DNA of 64,000 bases, taken from the NCBI GenBank assembly GCA_903813345.2, contig CAIIXF020000005.1, positions 38,443,375 to 38,507,374 on the forward strand, given 5' to 3'. Made by a program: the position numbers and the translations under genes. The notes below the pieces were generated by a model. That model was given only the letters and a program-made list of their open reading frames with translations. It searched no databases and was not told the origin of the DNA. Position 1 is the first letter of the stretch, and every line of letters starts with the position of its first letter. Below, in pieces: positions 29,840 to 42,276 of this stretch. The stretch comes from Owenia fusiformis. Taxonomy: Eukaryota; Annelida; Polychaeta; Sabellida; Oweniidae.

Positions 29840-32376
29840 TTTATAATTTATTTACCAGAAACTGATACTTCACTAAGTTACAATTTCATTTACAAAATAA
29901 AATATTTAAACTTGACAATGAAACATATATAACAAACTTTACAGTGTGTATAACAACATATTTAGGACAGAATACAAAATGGGCCAATAATGACACTAGT
30001 GCTCAATAAAGCACATATAAAATGCATAACTATGCAAACAGTATAACCTACAATACTGATTTTCATCAGAAACTCACAAAATACCCAGTGACTTGTTATA
30101 TAATAGAGCACAATAGAGGTTCTTATTAATTTCTATTAGGGGTAAACAATGGACTATCTTTACAGTACATAGAGCTACCTTCCCACAAGTCATTTCTGGC
30201 ACTATAGGTTATCCTATAAAGTATAAGTTACTTTCTTAGGTGTCCATTTGACCCATCTTGCAGTTACAATGCTCATGTACATTACAGTATATCTATGTTG
30301 TAGTCGATGAATAAATCCTACATTAGGTCTTCCTTTCATTCTTTCTCAATCTCAAACAAATCACAATGAGATTGTGTGAGAGGGCCAACGATCATGCAAG
30401 ACAATAATGTAGTATGACGCAACTAATGGATTTTAATTATTATGGTTCCTAAGATTTCTTTCTTATTGTTATAATATAACAATTTTACAGCCAATGTGCC
30501 TATTTTGGAAGGAAAAGGGACAAAATATTATATGAGACATGTCACTCACACAGCCAATCAAATATGATAAAAACTTTAATTTGGCATAATACTGAACTGA
30601 AAAAAAATTACTCGCAAAGAAAACGGCATTTGAAGTTCAGAGACTGAAAAAAGTGAATTACCACTTTTCACATTTGTATGTTTTAAATAACTCTTGGATT
30701 AAAAGATGGCGTATGCTTGAAAATCCTATCAAAATGAATGCATAATGCAAACAACAATGCCATCTTTCTATGGCATGGCTAAAAACTTGACACATATAAA
30801 TTGATAGATCAAAAATATTTTTTCATGATCTAGTGTCAACTCTGATGTGGTCTGTTTGAGCTGTTTTTGGTGTCAAATGAAAGATCGGGTACTTATTTAT
30901 CCATTGCAAATACTATGAAGATCAAAAGTGAGACTTCATTTACGCACTTTGTCCCTTTAACATATAAACTCAAATTGGCCCTGGGCATCATAATCTAGGA
31001 ATATCTACATTTTCCTATGTCAATGACTATTTGCAGATGAACAGCCTGTAGTGACACCTATCAATGACAATGATAAATTCCTAACATTAGGATTTTGGGA
31101 CTTGGGACTAATTCTGAAATATACAGCAGCACATATCTCTAATCTTCATCTTTAACAGCGCTGAGACAGTACTATACAAAATCTACAGACTATTCTATGA
31201 TTTAATTATAAAATCGTATATAATTTAATTTCATGATTTTGTAATTTTTATTTTATAACATGTCTTGTGTGAGAAAGTTTCATACTTTTCGTACAAGTAA
31301 AAGATCTTTGGATTGATTTTATAGGCAAACAAAAAGGTTTCATAAATCTTGACTCTCAAGTTCCATCAATTATAGTATAGATGGCACACAAGTATGTTTA
31401 AAGTTGTACATCTATTGCAAATATTCTGAACTTTTGGAAAGGTTTCTTAAATGTTCAGATATACATGTAGCAGAACTTACATAGGCATCTTTTGTTTAGT
31501 CACATTACATACATACAGGACAAATAAATAGAAGCATTGCAAGCAATCTTAGATGACAATGGTAAAGAAACATTGCAAACCCACTTCCCCAATTGATGAA
31601 CAATTCGATTTTTCAGGTATTTGTTTCAATGGAGAATTCATTAATTTATTCCTGGACTCGATACTTGGTCACACTTAGATCAGAATGCATAATCACTTCT
31701 AAGTTGGCAGTATAGGTAACTTTAGCTCATTATGTTTCAGAATAAACGATCACTTCTGGGTTGACAGTACATGTATGTACAACTTTAGCTCAAAATATTA
31801 ACTTAAGTTCATTATCTATATGAATATACAATCACTTCTGGTTGGCAGTATATGCAACTTTAGTTCATTATGTTTAAGCTTTGGTGGCAAGAGAGTACAA
31901 ATTCAAATGTGAAGACCTTTCCAATAAACAATGTACTCACATTTAGTAATGTACTCACATTTTGTGAGTTATTTATCTACACACATGAACTACATCTTCA
32001 GTGTATTGGCATTTACAAACATTAATAAACAGATTTAAATCTCTGGCCTCTTCTTATATACACATCCACTGTACACATATACAAATAACTTCATGGCTTC
32101 TCTAATGTACTCGGCTCAACACAGAATTCTCTAGTGTACACTGTTTTAAACAGCACCCTCTGGTGTGCACTTTTTATACAGCGCCCTCTGGTGTACACTG
32201 CATTACACAGCACCATCTAGTGGTCAGTCATATCACTATGTCCTGTGCCTGGCTAGTCCTGCTGCTGGTTCACTAAGTGCACTGTAAACCATATATCTGA
32301 GGTTTACATAATAGACATGTGTTCACTGTTCAACATTGTATGGTGAGGTTCACTATGTCATAATGTACATATTAGT
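29840..32376. other. Space between convergent genes; part is probably gene 2 3' UTR
   Basis: No gene found. Minus-strand AATAAA signals occur at 31645-31650 and about 29852-29857, either of which could end gene 2. Otherwise unremarkable AT-rich sequence, plus the motif cluster at 32120-32223. Confidence 0.4.
32120..32223 (+). promoter_or_regulatory. Tandem cluster of CTCF-like motifs
   Basis: Three copies, cagcaccctctggtg (32151-32165), cagcgccctctggtg (32179-32193) and cagcaccatctagtgg (32208-32223), spaced 28-29 bp; a weaker fourth at 32120-32137 (acacagaattctctagtg). They resemble AGCGCCCYCTRGTGG, the reverse complement of the conserved animal CTCF core. It could instead be a minisatellite or a SINE fragment. 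Confidence 0.4.
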
Positions 32377-32423
32377 TTATCGTTCTGTGCGATTCTGCTC
32401 TGTTAAAGGCCTCCAGGTGACCA
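32377..32423 (-). CDS. Gene 2 exon 11: C-terminus
   Basis: Acceptor ctttcag before 32423, phase 1 in. Codes VTWRPLTEQNRTER after a split Leu, then TAA. If the preceding donor is not used, exon 10 itself ends at a TAA after CERCKIL (32738), so two C-termini are possible. Confidence 0.6.
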
Positions 32424-35400
32424 CTGAAAGCAGAAAATACAATATGATTTATAATAATGTTCAGCCAAAAAACTGGTTCAATATTGGACAGCTAATATAG
32501 AATAGATAAAGATTAGACAGGTATATACAAGATTAGGTGCTAAAAAACAAATGATTTTGATCTCTGTAATTTGAACAGTTCTTCAACTATTTCAATGGAT
32601 AAACAATGCACGAACATGCAAAACAACTGCTGAATGCCAAACAAACAAAATGGAGACTATAACAATATGTTGCCACTTCGGGTGTTGACAAAAAAGAAGA
32701 GAAAATGTGAGCTGAAGTAAAGATTGGATGACTTATATTATAATATCTTACATCGTTCACAAGAAGGTCCCCAATGGGAAGTTGGACATTGACACTCCCC
32801 ATCCAGACATCTACCTCCATTGTAGCATGGCAGCTTACACGTCAGATGTCTCTCTCGTTTGCACTTTGGCCCATTATAGCCTTCATTACACTGACATTCC
32901 CCTGGCTTGACACACTTAGCATTTGGGCCACAGCCAGGCTGGCAAATTGCTGAAAATGACATCAATAAAACATATGTGTAAACTTTACAATTCATCAAAA
33001 TAACAGACCAAACAAACAATTATTTCAAACAACTCTATCCTAAAAAGTCTTTAATCTGTTCCAAGCAATTTTCTGATAGTTCTGATTGGTATATGTTTCA
33101 ATTATAAAAATATTTGAAAAATTAGTGGCCTGTAATTTACAAAATCAATGCAATATACGTAAACAGACGGAAGTCAATTAAAATGTAGACTCACGTAATT
33201 GACAGCGATGTCCCTTGTAGCCATGCTCACACTGACATCTATTGTAAGATAAGCAATGAGCACCATTTTGACAGCTGGGACTACACGTGTTGAAGAAATT
33301 CAATAATTTACTGTGTTGGTGCTTCTTCTTTTTCGTTCGAGGTATAGTAGTTACTGAAACATACAGTAGGTAGATCATAACACTAGGTAGAATATGAAAA
33401 CTGTTAACTTAGACATGATCTCATTGGAGAGATAACACAAATGAAGTATTAAATACAAGGTTTTTAATACAAATACATTTTCGATTTTACACACACATTT
33501 GTCAGTTACAGCCAAACTAAAGGTGAAATCGCACGATAAGTCTGTCAACATCATTATATTTTACATGTATATAGAATGATATTTACGTTGTGCTAGAAAA
33601 TATATTCTGAACACTTGTAGGTATATTTGCTTTACCTTTTTTATGTCTTGATGACTTGTGGCAGCACATGACTCCTGTTGTGGCTCCTGCTCTGTAGGAA
33701 CAGCCTGAGAAGAAGCGCCCTCTATATACATCTACGCGTCCCTCTGCAATACATGACGTCTGGTGGCGCTTGTGGCGGGCACAAGAACTACCTACACCCG
33801 CCATGTTGTACCTATGGCACCTTTTATTACACTTATTATAAGAGTTTTCTGCATTATAAGCATAGCAGCCCTCAATATTGGTGGTGTCAGCCCAAGTGAT
33901 CTGTTCAAGGAGGTGTGAATACCTGTAATGGACACCAAAATAAGGCAATAAATATACAATATGATATGATACAATACAATTTATGTTACGTAAATATACA
34001 ATAATTATGAGACAAAGCATTAACATGCAAAATGTCACTACCTACCATTTGTTACAGATACTGAATGCCAAACGCCAAATACCATTCACAAAATGGAATA
34101 TAATTTTGAGGTACCAAAGGTGTTCCACTTCCATGAAGTTTAATCATTGTATATAATAAGACACTTACCTCGGACTGCAGACAAGCCATCCTGGGGCACA
34201 GAGATGCTTGGCTCTCTTCACGTGACCGTACCAGACACCAGAACAGGCCTGAATGTCCCTGTTTTCATGTAGACCCTCAGTGGTTCCATCAGCACAGCCT
34301 GACTTGTGCTCTGAAACACATTCATGGTAATTTAATTTTTATCAATGATTTATCTTCCTTATTAATTAGAATTCAGGGTATACTTGTACTTCCAATCGTT
34401 TTAAGGCATTCAAAGTAGTTTTAGATTCATCTTATATTAACTAATCAACTGCTACAGAGTACTCAGTTGTTTGTGTATCATAAAAATTGCTCATCTGTTT
34501 AACAAATAATCAGGTTATCCCTAATTCAATAAAAATGACACTCCAGAAAGTTCCATATACGGTATACATTAGCAACAATCACTGAAAATGTCATTCAATT
34601 TATTCAGGAATGGTAATAGAGTATATAAATATGTGAAGCATGATTTCTCTAAATATCAAAATTAGTGATCCAAGTACAATAACTCTAAAGTATTTTCACA
34701 GTTGTATGTAAAGATACTCACGTGTGACATAGACTTTACTTGAGGCTTTCACTATCCCCTCGGTGTTTTTGGCAATACATGTGTAGGTCCCAATATCTGA
34801 CTTCTGGACCTCTACGATAAGTAAGTTTCCTATAAGAGTAATCACAGCATATTAGGTATAAGAAATTCAAGCTTCATTCTACTAATCCAATCTATGACTT
34901 GTTGTGAAATGCTTTTAATTTGTGATTCACAAAATGGAACACCTCCCAAGTGGGATACTATTTTCAGGTACCAAAAGTGTTGTATTTTACTCTAGTTTTA
35001 TGATATGAAATGCCTCTGTTTTGGACTTACAATTTCAATACACTTGTGTTCAACATTCATAGCTAAATACTCTATAATCAAAAATTGAAATTTAAAAAAT
35101 GACGAGAATACTGTTGGTTACTTCATAACAAAATTAGCATAATGTAATCTGTAACACATACCAAAGCTACCATAACAATTTAGCTAACTGGATTTGAATT
35201 TTCATATCAACAATAATCACAAACATACCTGAGCTAAGTTTGACAATCCTCGTATTATTGCCAGGAAGTTGCATGTTTGACTTCCACCAGGTGATACGAG
35301 GGGGTGGCATACCAGACACCTGGCAGGTGAGAGTATAAGAGAGTCCCATAACAAAGTGCTCTCTTGGCTCTGGTGGGACAATGATCTGAGGGGCAATACC

Positions 35401-38400
35401 TGCAAACACATCAATTGTGATATTAATGTATCCAGTTAGGATGCTTTAATATTGTAAAGTTGGTCTTGTGCTTATTAGGTCTCTTGTACTGTATTTGGTC
35501 TCTAAGTTACAAATCTTTGAAAAGTAAACAAAGTAGGAAACAAGTTGTACAGATTTTCAAATTCCAATTTTACTTTTTTATGTTGTCCCATTGTATATAT
35601 AGGAAACACCCTATACAGTCATATACAATGTATAATAAATGGTGAAATAGCCATGTAATGATCTTATTGTATGCAATTTTCAATTCAACATTGTAGATTC
35701 AAACATTGTAGATTCAACCAACCTGGTATTTTACAACAGAGGATTCCAGTCACCCCTGGCCTGTACTGACATGCCCTGTTCAACCTGGAGTCCACGCAGC
35801 AGGAGGCATCTATTTTGCCCCCAGATATACAGGACTGCTGGCCAAGAGTCTGATGGGGGCACCCCCTCCCCACAGCAGCCAAGTCATCCTGCAATTACAA
35901 TCATACGCAATAATTTCAAAAGTATATTGATTACAGTATAAGTGGTAATTTTGGCTAACCATTTAATTTGCCTATTGCCTAATCTTTGCCAGGTTCGGAA
36001 ATATATGTTGGAAATATTATCTTCATAAATGTTCAATGGGAAGTTTGTTATCATTAGGAAAATTAAAATAAGGAAAATGATAAAATTTGACCATCCAAAT
36101 ACTTAATTGTACAAAAACCCTGAACATCACTGATATGGGCCACAAATGTTATATTTGCAGGTTTTCACATTTCAAGATTTTTAACATGGTAATCTATGGC
36201 AGATAATAATTGGGACATTGACAAGTTTTCAGATAAGAAAGGTGTTTGAATATTCATTTTTACTCAATTCTATTATATCAATGCAGAATGCTGATAATTA
36301 AGTACGAGATCGCTGATTCACAAGAGTCAACAAAGTGCAACATGATTGTTACTCCAGATGCCCAAAGTCTGCTAGTTTCAATTCATATTGCTGGTGTATG
36401 TGGGAGAAAACCTGGCAATTGGTATGATTCAGTTTTGATTAGATAATACGGAATCCATATGATGCATACCACACTCATTGCACTCAAGATGCACTCATAC
36501 TACTCATGCGACCATCCAGCTACAGATTTGGATATTCAAAAAGTTAGCTTATCAATCCAATCTTACCTGCTCAAGGTTATTAGTGCATTCCTGACACCTG
36601 CCTCTATCCTGTGCAGCATTGAAGGCGAAACATCCCGCCACTGTCACAGCTTCTCGCCACTTTATTGTCTTCAATACATACTCGTCATACCTTATAAGGT
36701 AAGAAGAGAAGGTTTAAGGATGCGACAGTTTCAGATAAAAAATGTTGATGTCTGTGAATATAAGTGTATTTGTACAATTGTCAATGCAGGCAATAAGGTA
36801 ATAAATTTTTTACAATATTTGAACAAACAAAACATTTCTACTCAAAATTACAAAGGGCAACATTTCAAAAGCAAAACAAAATCATGTCATCAAAAACGAC
36901 ATTTTTCCAATACTAAATACTTTTTTTTGTGAAGCAAACATAAATAAAATTGTTACATGTTAATTTCTTCTGAAGCATCTGTCTGAGATTAAAACTAGAG
37001 GAAATGAGTAAGAGTTAACATACCATCCACAGACTCGCCAACCAGGGGCACAGATGGCACTACTGTTGCTGATGTGCCCCTTCCAGTCCCCTGCACAAGC
37101 TGCTATTCTAGGGTGGTCGGAGAAGCCTTCTGTTGTACCATCTCTACAGCCTGAATCTGAAAAACACATGTCCAAAATTGTTACACCTAGTAAAAGAGAG
37201 GATGCGTGCTACAAAACATCTGAGCAGTCATATCGAAAATTCTTTAGCGGAGGTCCTATTCCCATTAGGAATCAGCCTATACACATTTAATCAAATTCAA
37301 CAACATGTACTTGAGCTATCATGAACAAATGGACAGACTGACATTATCTAAAGCTGAACACAGTCGTTGTGTAAGTTCAACTATCTCTTTAACATGTGCG
37401 AAGGGTCTACTAAGCCTCAGCTCTGTAAGCCAAATGAGTATACTGTAACATATGCCATTGTCATGGTTGCACTACCTCTTTATAAACAGAAGCACATTGT
37501 AATACAACACATGCTCATACCTAGAAGCTCACATATTTTAAGGCTCACAATCTCACTATAAGACACCAACGTGTTCCTCAAAGATGTTTTTCTAAAAATA
37601 GAGCAATCGCTCTATTATTAAAAGAATGATTATTAGAATCCAACATCTGGTTGCCTAAGTATAGACCAGCCTCGCAAAAAGGGTAATGATTCACAGATTT
37701 CACATATGGACAATATATTTTGGTTAGATAATATTAGGCTTCTGGAGCAAAGGGTGATAAAATACAACTTTCAAAAATCGCCAATTCACCATTTTTGGGT
37801 TCAACAGCCTCTACTATGTTTCGAATAGAACAAACTACTGTGAAACACCTTTATAGTATTTATCACTTTTAACAAAACTAAGGTTGTTCCGCTTCAACAG
37901 GTTTTACTGTTTTAGATATTCTCTTTGCCAGTTTTCTATGTTTTCATTTGGTTTTTATGATCAATAAACAATAAAAAGTTAAACGGATCTCCAACAACCT
38001 CCTTGACTGCGGGAGAGTTAGGTTTAATATAACAAAATGTAGAAATCACTCAGTATGCTTTGTTGTTTTGTAAATAGCCATCCCAGAAAATGTTGAGGAA
38101 TGTGTTGTGCTAATGATTGGTATTCCATTATAAAACAAAAGCAGCTCATCTGTCAAATAAAACCACATTTGGAAATAACAGAGTAAAGTAATTTCTAAAA
38201 TTGTTTAGACTTAGATAACCACTACTTTAATAATCAAGCTTTATCTCATTTTCTGGGAGATTGTTTAGCAGTAAAATAAACTTTGTAGCTAAATTAAGTT
38301 GGACTCTGTGACCCTTTGATTTCTAGGGGGCTAATGTACAAAACAATAATCAACAATTACAATTAATTATCTGCAAGTTATTTCTTTTGCTAATTTCAAA

Positions 38401-39537
38401 TTCCTCGAGTAAAATGTTTCTGATTTTAAGTCATTACAAAAGGCACAGAAAAAGACTGTTGAAACCACATGGAAGTCACAGTGAGATTATGTTTTCGTAA
38501 AATAAGAGGAAATTTTGAGGTGGTCCCCATATGCGATTACCTCCTCCCCTAACCCCTCAGCAGTCTCTCAATTAAGCAATCCACTCAAGTGAGATAAATA
38601 TTCTCAGATGCCCGAAAGCGATAATTATTTCAATCAACTCAAAGTTTCTAATCAATTGATATCCCGCAGTGACTTTTTGAGAGATTTAATTAGTTCGATA
38701 GACATTTTCAGCCTGACTGATTTAATAGAATTTGAAATCTTAGTGAGATTAACCAAACCTCAAAGAATAGAAAATAAATCAGTAAAAACCAATAAACACA
38801 AATAAATTCTCCTCATATAGTTTCAATTACCAGATAATGTAATGTCAATTATTCAAAAGCTTTAGGTAGGCCTAGTGGCACAAATCTTTAATCAATTTAT
38901 ACATCCATCTGTATCTTACCATACAGTAAAAAAGAGCACTTGTTCTCTGTATAAAGTAAACTCTATCTCATCTGAACTGTTTAAGTGTTCAAATTGCCAG
39001 GTGTTCACATTACATTGCATATATGGTAATTTAAATGGGATTGAAAAGGTGTTACATTGAGAGATGTTCAGATTAGAGAGGTGTTACAGAGATTTTACTG
39101 TAATGTCAACTGCTCCTTTGAAAGACCTATTGGAATCATTTTGAACCTGATTATACATTTGTATACAGGGCAGGTCAAAAATGTTAAAAATATTTTCTGT
39201 TCTTTCCTGCCTACCTAATATGATAATAGCAAAATAATGAGACTGATAAAATGGGAACAGGGCATTAACATGCAAAATGTCACCACCTATCTTTGCAACA
39301 ACTGCCGAACACCAACTGCTGAATGCCAAACACTGTCCATCAAAAAAGTTCAAGACTATGACAATATGTCACCACTTCTTCATAACATTTTTTATTTATT
39401 TATCTGATCTCCATACCTATGTCATAGTTGAAGTTGATTTCATTGTCCTCTCTGCGGTCAATGATATTGATGCTTGTGACGACAGTGGGCAGTATGATGA
39501 CTAGTAAATGTAGCAGACTGGGGTTGGGCTGTCTCAT
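32377..39537 (-). CDS. Gene 2: secreted Cys/Trp-rich domain, Ig and EGF protein
   Basis: Overall model, 11 coding exons on the minus strand listed separately, all phase-consistent, 1656 nt, about 551 residues, complete from ATG (39537) to TAA (32377-32379). Order: signal peptide, Cys/Trp-rich domain copy 1 (three exons), Ig domain (two exons), Cys/Trp-rich domain copy 2 (two exons), basic linker, three EGF-like repeats. No transmembrane helix or GPI signal, so probably secreted or matrix. The EGF repeats look like those in WIF1/tenascin-type arrays (C-x3-C-x5-C pattern). I do not recognise the ~125-residue repeated domain by name. Confidence 0.85.
32752..32949 (-). CDS. Gene 2 exon 10: EGF repeats 2 and 3
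   Basis: 198 nt, phase 1-1; acceptor ttcag, donor T|gtaaga. Codes CQPGCGPNAKCVKPGECQC, NEGYNGPKC and CKLPCYNGGRCLDGECQC, PTSHWGPSC: two complete six-Cys EGF-like repeats. Confidence 0.88.
33195..33353 (-). CDS. Gene 2 exon 9: basic linker and EGF repeat 1
   Basis: 159 nt, phase 1-1; acceptor ttcag, donor C|gtgagt. Codes TIPRTKKKKHQHSK (a possible heparin-binding or dibasic cleavage stretch), then CSPSCQNGAHCLSYNRCQC and EHGYKGHRC. Confidence 0.87.
33636..33922 (-). CDS. Gene 2 exon 8: second half of Cys/Trp-rich domain 2
   Basis: 287 nt, phase 2 in, 1 out; acceptor tacag, donor G|gtaaag. Codes ITWADTTNIEGCYAYNAENS, CNKRCHRYNMAGVGSSC, HQTSCIAEGRVDVYRGRF, CSYRAGATTGVMCC. It aligns with exons 3 and 4 joined (GCFAFNAAQD..., SCISGGKIDAS..., CQYRPGVTGILCC), so one intron has been lost or gained. 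Confidence 0.86.
34169..34310 (-). CDS. Gene 2 exon 7: first half of Cys/Trp-rich domain 2
   Basis: 142 nt, phase 1 in, 2 out; acceptor ttcag, donor AG|gtaagt. Codes HKSGCADGTTEGLHENRDIQ, ACSGVWYGHVKRAKHLC, APGWLVCSP. Parallels exon 2 (GCRDGTTEGF..., ACAGDWKGH, CAPGWRVCGW). Confidence 0.86.
34722..34829 (-). CDS. Gene 2 exon 6: second half of Ig domain
   Basis: 108 nt, phase 1-1; acceptor tatag, donor C|gtgagt. Codes GNLLIVEVQKSDIGTYTCIA, KNTEGIVKASSKVYV. The DxGxYxC signature is that of I-set Ig domains. Confidence 0.9.
35229..35399 (-). CDS. Gene 2 exon 5: first half of Ig domain
   Basis: 171 nt, phase 1-1; acceptor tgcag, donor G|gtatgt. Codes PQIIVPPEPREHFVMGLSY, TLTCQVSGMPPPRITWWKSN, NNTRIVKLSS: the first Ig Cys and core Trp of an I-set domain. 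Confidence 0.9.
35723..35888 (-). CDS. Gene 2 exon 4: end of Cys/Trp-rich domain 1
   Basis: 166 nt, phase 0 in, 1 out; acceptor tgcag, donor G|gttggt. Codes DDLAAVGRGCPHQTLGQQSC, ISGGKIDASCCVDSRLNRAC, QYRPGVTGILCCKIP. Confidence 0.86.
36567..36690 (-). CDS. Gene 2 exon 3: middle of Cys/Trp-rich domain 1
   Basis: 124 nt, phase 2 in, 0 out; acceptor ataag, donor CAG|gtaaga. Codes YDEYVLKTIKWREAVTVAGC, FAFNAAQDRGRCQECTNNLE. Acceptor lacks a strong pyrimidine tract, but reading frame and homology to exon 8 support it. Confidence 0.83.
37024..37156 (-). CDS. Gene 2 exon 2: start of Cys/Trp-rich domain 1
   Basis: 133 nt, phase 1 in, 2 out; acceptor ttcag, donor TG|gtatgt. Codes SGCRDGTTEGFSDHPRIAAC, AGDWKGHISNSSAICAPGW, RVCGW. 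Confidence 0.86.
37157..39416 (-). other. Gene 2 intron 1 (coding part)
   Basis: A 2.26-kb intron with no exon-like sequence that I can support on either strand; AT-rich, no clear transposon ends. Confidence 0.5.
39417..39537 (-). CDS. Gene 2 exon 1: start codon and signal peptide
   Basis: ATG at 39537, donor G|gtatgg after 39417, phase 1 out. Codes MRQPNPSLLHLLVIILPTVV then TSINIIDRREDNEINFNYDI. The hydrophobic core LLHLLVIILPTVV is a good secretory signal. The exon begins at an acceptor (tctccag before 39560), so 23 nt of 5' UTR lie here and the remaining 5' UTR is further up the minus strand. Confidence 0.85.
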
Positions 39538-39560
39538 CCTGCCTCTTTAACCCCACATAC

Positions 39561-42272
39561 CTGGAGATAGAAATATACACAAATTAAAATATGACACATC
39601 TTTGTATGCTTGGTCTTCACTGCATTTGACCAATCAGAGCTGGGTGAATGAAGATGAACACAATATACAGTCTCTGAACTCTGAAGTTTGTCCTATCATA
39701 TTGGCGTCATCGTTTCATAGAGACCCAACAATATATAGAAGCAGTTATTTAATCCCAGCAGAGAAGCAGAATGTGATGCACGCAATATTACCTGTTGAAA
39801 ATTTGACAATCATCTAATTTACACAGTTTAAAGGCCCCATGCAAAGTTTGAAAATAAGACTACAATATAAGTTAAGTGGTTTAAACTTTACATGGGGCCT
39901 TCAGAGTTCTTTTGCAACCAGCTGTGAGTTTGGAAAAATCATAAAATGTTCATCATTATAAATGAATTTCAATTTTTTGATTTTCTTCATTCTGATTAAT
40001 TAACTTCATTTTATACTGATAAAGGTGAGTTCCACAACATAGTTTTGAGTAAGGCAACAAACTCTAAAATACAAAAATCATTAAGCCACAATGACCCAAT
40101 GACCAAAGCCATAAAAGAGAAAAATTGACATTTTAAAGTAGTTCTTCCAAGAAGCCAAGCATGAAGCAATTACAGCAGGAATGTCTAATGAACAATATCA
40201 ATTGCAGCTCATAAGTATAATGTTGCCCATAAATCAGGTGAGAAAGCTAAATGAGTTGGTACCAGGTATGGAAGGATATGCAAGTTGAGATATTGGCTAA
40301 AGCAGAAAGCACTTCACAATACTGCAAACATCTACCAGACAAAATCGCATAACTTTTAAAAGTTTTAAACAAATTAAAAACCTGGGAATGAAAAGAAAAT
40401 TTGTGAGCTTCAACAAGCATGAAATTACTAAGAATCAACATTGAAATACACTAGAGTCAGTCATTAAACCAAGTCAAAAAAAAAGTGAGCGGAATCAGCG
40501 TGAACATATTGAGAATTCAGCATGAGGTTCCTACTAAATATTGATTTACAATTGCAGAATCAGCCAGACCTTCCTGACAAAACTCAAACAATGATTTAAA
40601 CTCACAAACTGTTAGCTACAATCAAATTCTCAGTTTCCTGGTTGCTGCCAAGAGTGAGAAACTGCCTACTTGAAGCGTTGAATGTTCATGTCAGCAGGAA
40701 CGGTTATTTAGAGATTAATGTCTTCTCCTGGCTTTGCTGATTACCTTCATGCGATACAATACTCAGCTATTTGAAAGTTATTACTCGTTCAGGTATTCCA
40801 ACACTCCAACTCATTCTGTGAGATATTTCAACATTCAGTTCATTCTGCATGTTCAGAGGGATCTAAGCTATTGAAAACCTTCAGTTGAACCAACGAAGAA
40901 CCAAAATACAACAAGCTGATACCAGTTATGTCATTGAAGCCATAATCCATATGACATTGTTTTAATAATGTTTACAGTGTATTTTGCCTCTTAAAAGAGA
41001 GCTTTATCTCAAATACAAACCTTTAATACTCAGTCGTAAAAAAAATGTGTGAGTAGATATAAATGATTTACTAGAAAAAATTTATTCAGAAGATAAATAA
41101 CCATTATGTTAAAATAATGGATTTATATTCAATGAAGTTTTGTAAGGGAGTCTTCTGTGCCTGTTTCCAACTTTTAAACCAGCTTTGAAAAGACCGCGCT
41201 GGAACCAACCAATCAGAAGCCGGAGAATTAGGTCAGGTAAATAGCGTCCCCGAAAGCAGCAAAACAAAGGATTGAAACTTCGCTGGATTCGTTTCGATTG
41301 ATACACAACTTATATAAAGATTTGAGGTAAGCAGCTTACGATTTCTCCCTCCACCTCCCCTTCTTCCTCCTGAAGAAGAGCTTATGTGGAGCATTTTTAA
41401 TGCCCCACCTAAACTAGTAAAACAATTATCTTGATGATATGCTTTCATCATGGATGTATATAATGAGTTTCAGCTTCGCCATAAAAAATTGTTAGTAAGT
41501 ATGTGAAAGGGCGCAGAAGAGAAAAACTCCCATTAGGCAATACAAAAGAATTTGAGATCTGTATTTAGTATTACTAGTTTACTAGAAAAAATTTATTCAG
41601 AAGATAAATATCTAATGTCAGCCCTATAGTCAAGGGGGGAGCAAGTCATCTAACGTACCTAAATTCCCCTTAATTAACATCCAAATGTTACATTGAATGA
41701 ATTTGACCAAAATCATTTTTTGTTTATATTATTGATAAGTTTTACTCAACTCTTGACATACGTGTAATTTAAGTACGATACCACAAGCAATGTTTTAAAC
41801 ACCTGAATATTATTGTAATTAAATTAGATTACGTGTTAACATAATAACTTAATTATCATGATACACCTGATCACATTTCATTAACAGCTCCATAAACACA
41901 TGTTATTAACATAAGATATGTTACATATACCAACAAGTGATTGTGGAGGTTTTAAGGTAGTTCCACAAGATGAAAAGTTTTGCTGAATTTTTACGATTTG
42001 AATTACCAATAATTGATAATCAATTAGTTAATATTCTGGATAATTAATTACTTCATATTTTTCAGATTTTATGTGAATAATTATTATAAACTATTGTAGG
42101 ATACATAGTTCAAAATCAATATATTGGGATATCAAATGTTGAAATCACATTTTTGTTTTAAACTTTTTGTGACAACAGCCAGGTTTCACACAATGGGTTA
42201 TAGCTAAAACGTATCTGCAACAGCTGTAGTTGGTGAAGCCATTTCATTCAAACTATTTGAGCATTGACACTA
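39561..42272. other. Upstream of gene 2: no gene seen
   Basis: Contains a 74-bp hairpin at 39829-39902 and a pair of 33-bp direct repeats (41067-41099 and 41578-41610). 41200-41335 has a CCAAT box (ccaaccaatcagaag, 41208) and a TATA-like ttatataaag (41309-41318), which could be a promoter on either strand. Nothing else supported. Confidence 0.35.
39829..39902. repeat. Short hairpin MITE related to the 42.3-kb element
   Basis: Inverted arms aaaggccccatgcaaagttt and aaactttacatggggcctt with aagtggttt/aagactacaatataagtt inside; same end sequence as the element at 42277-44891. Confidence 0.75.
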
Positions 42273-42276
42273 TTAA

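Noticed and set aside
41100-41577. Solo LTR or LTR element between the 33-bp direct repeats
   Set aside because: Repeats are too short, lack TG...CA ends and there is no primer-binding or polypurine site.
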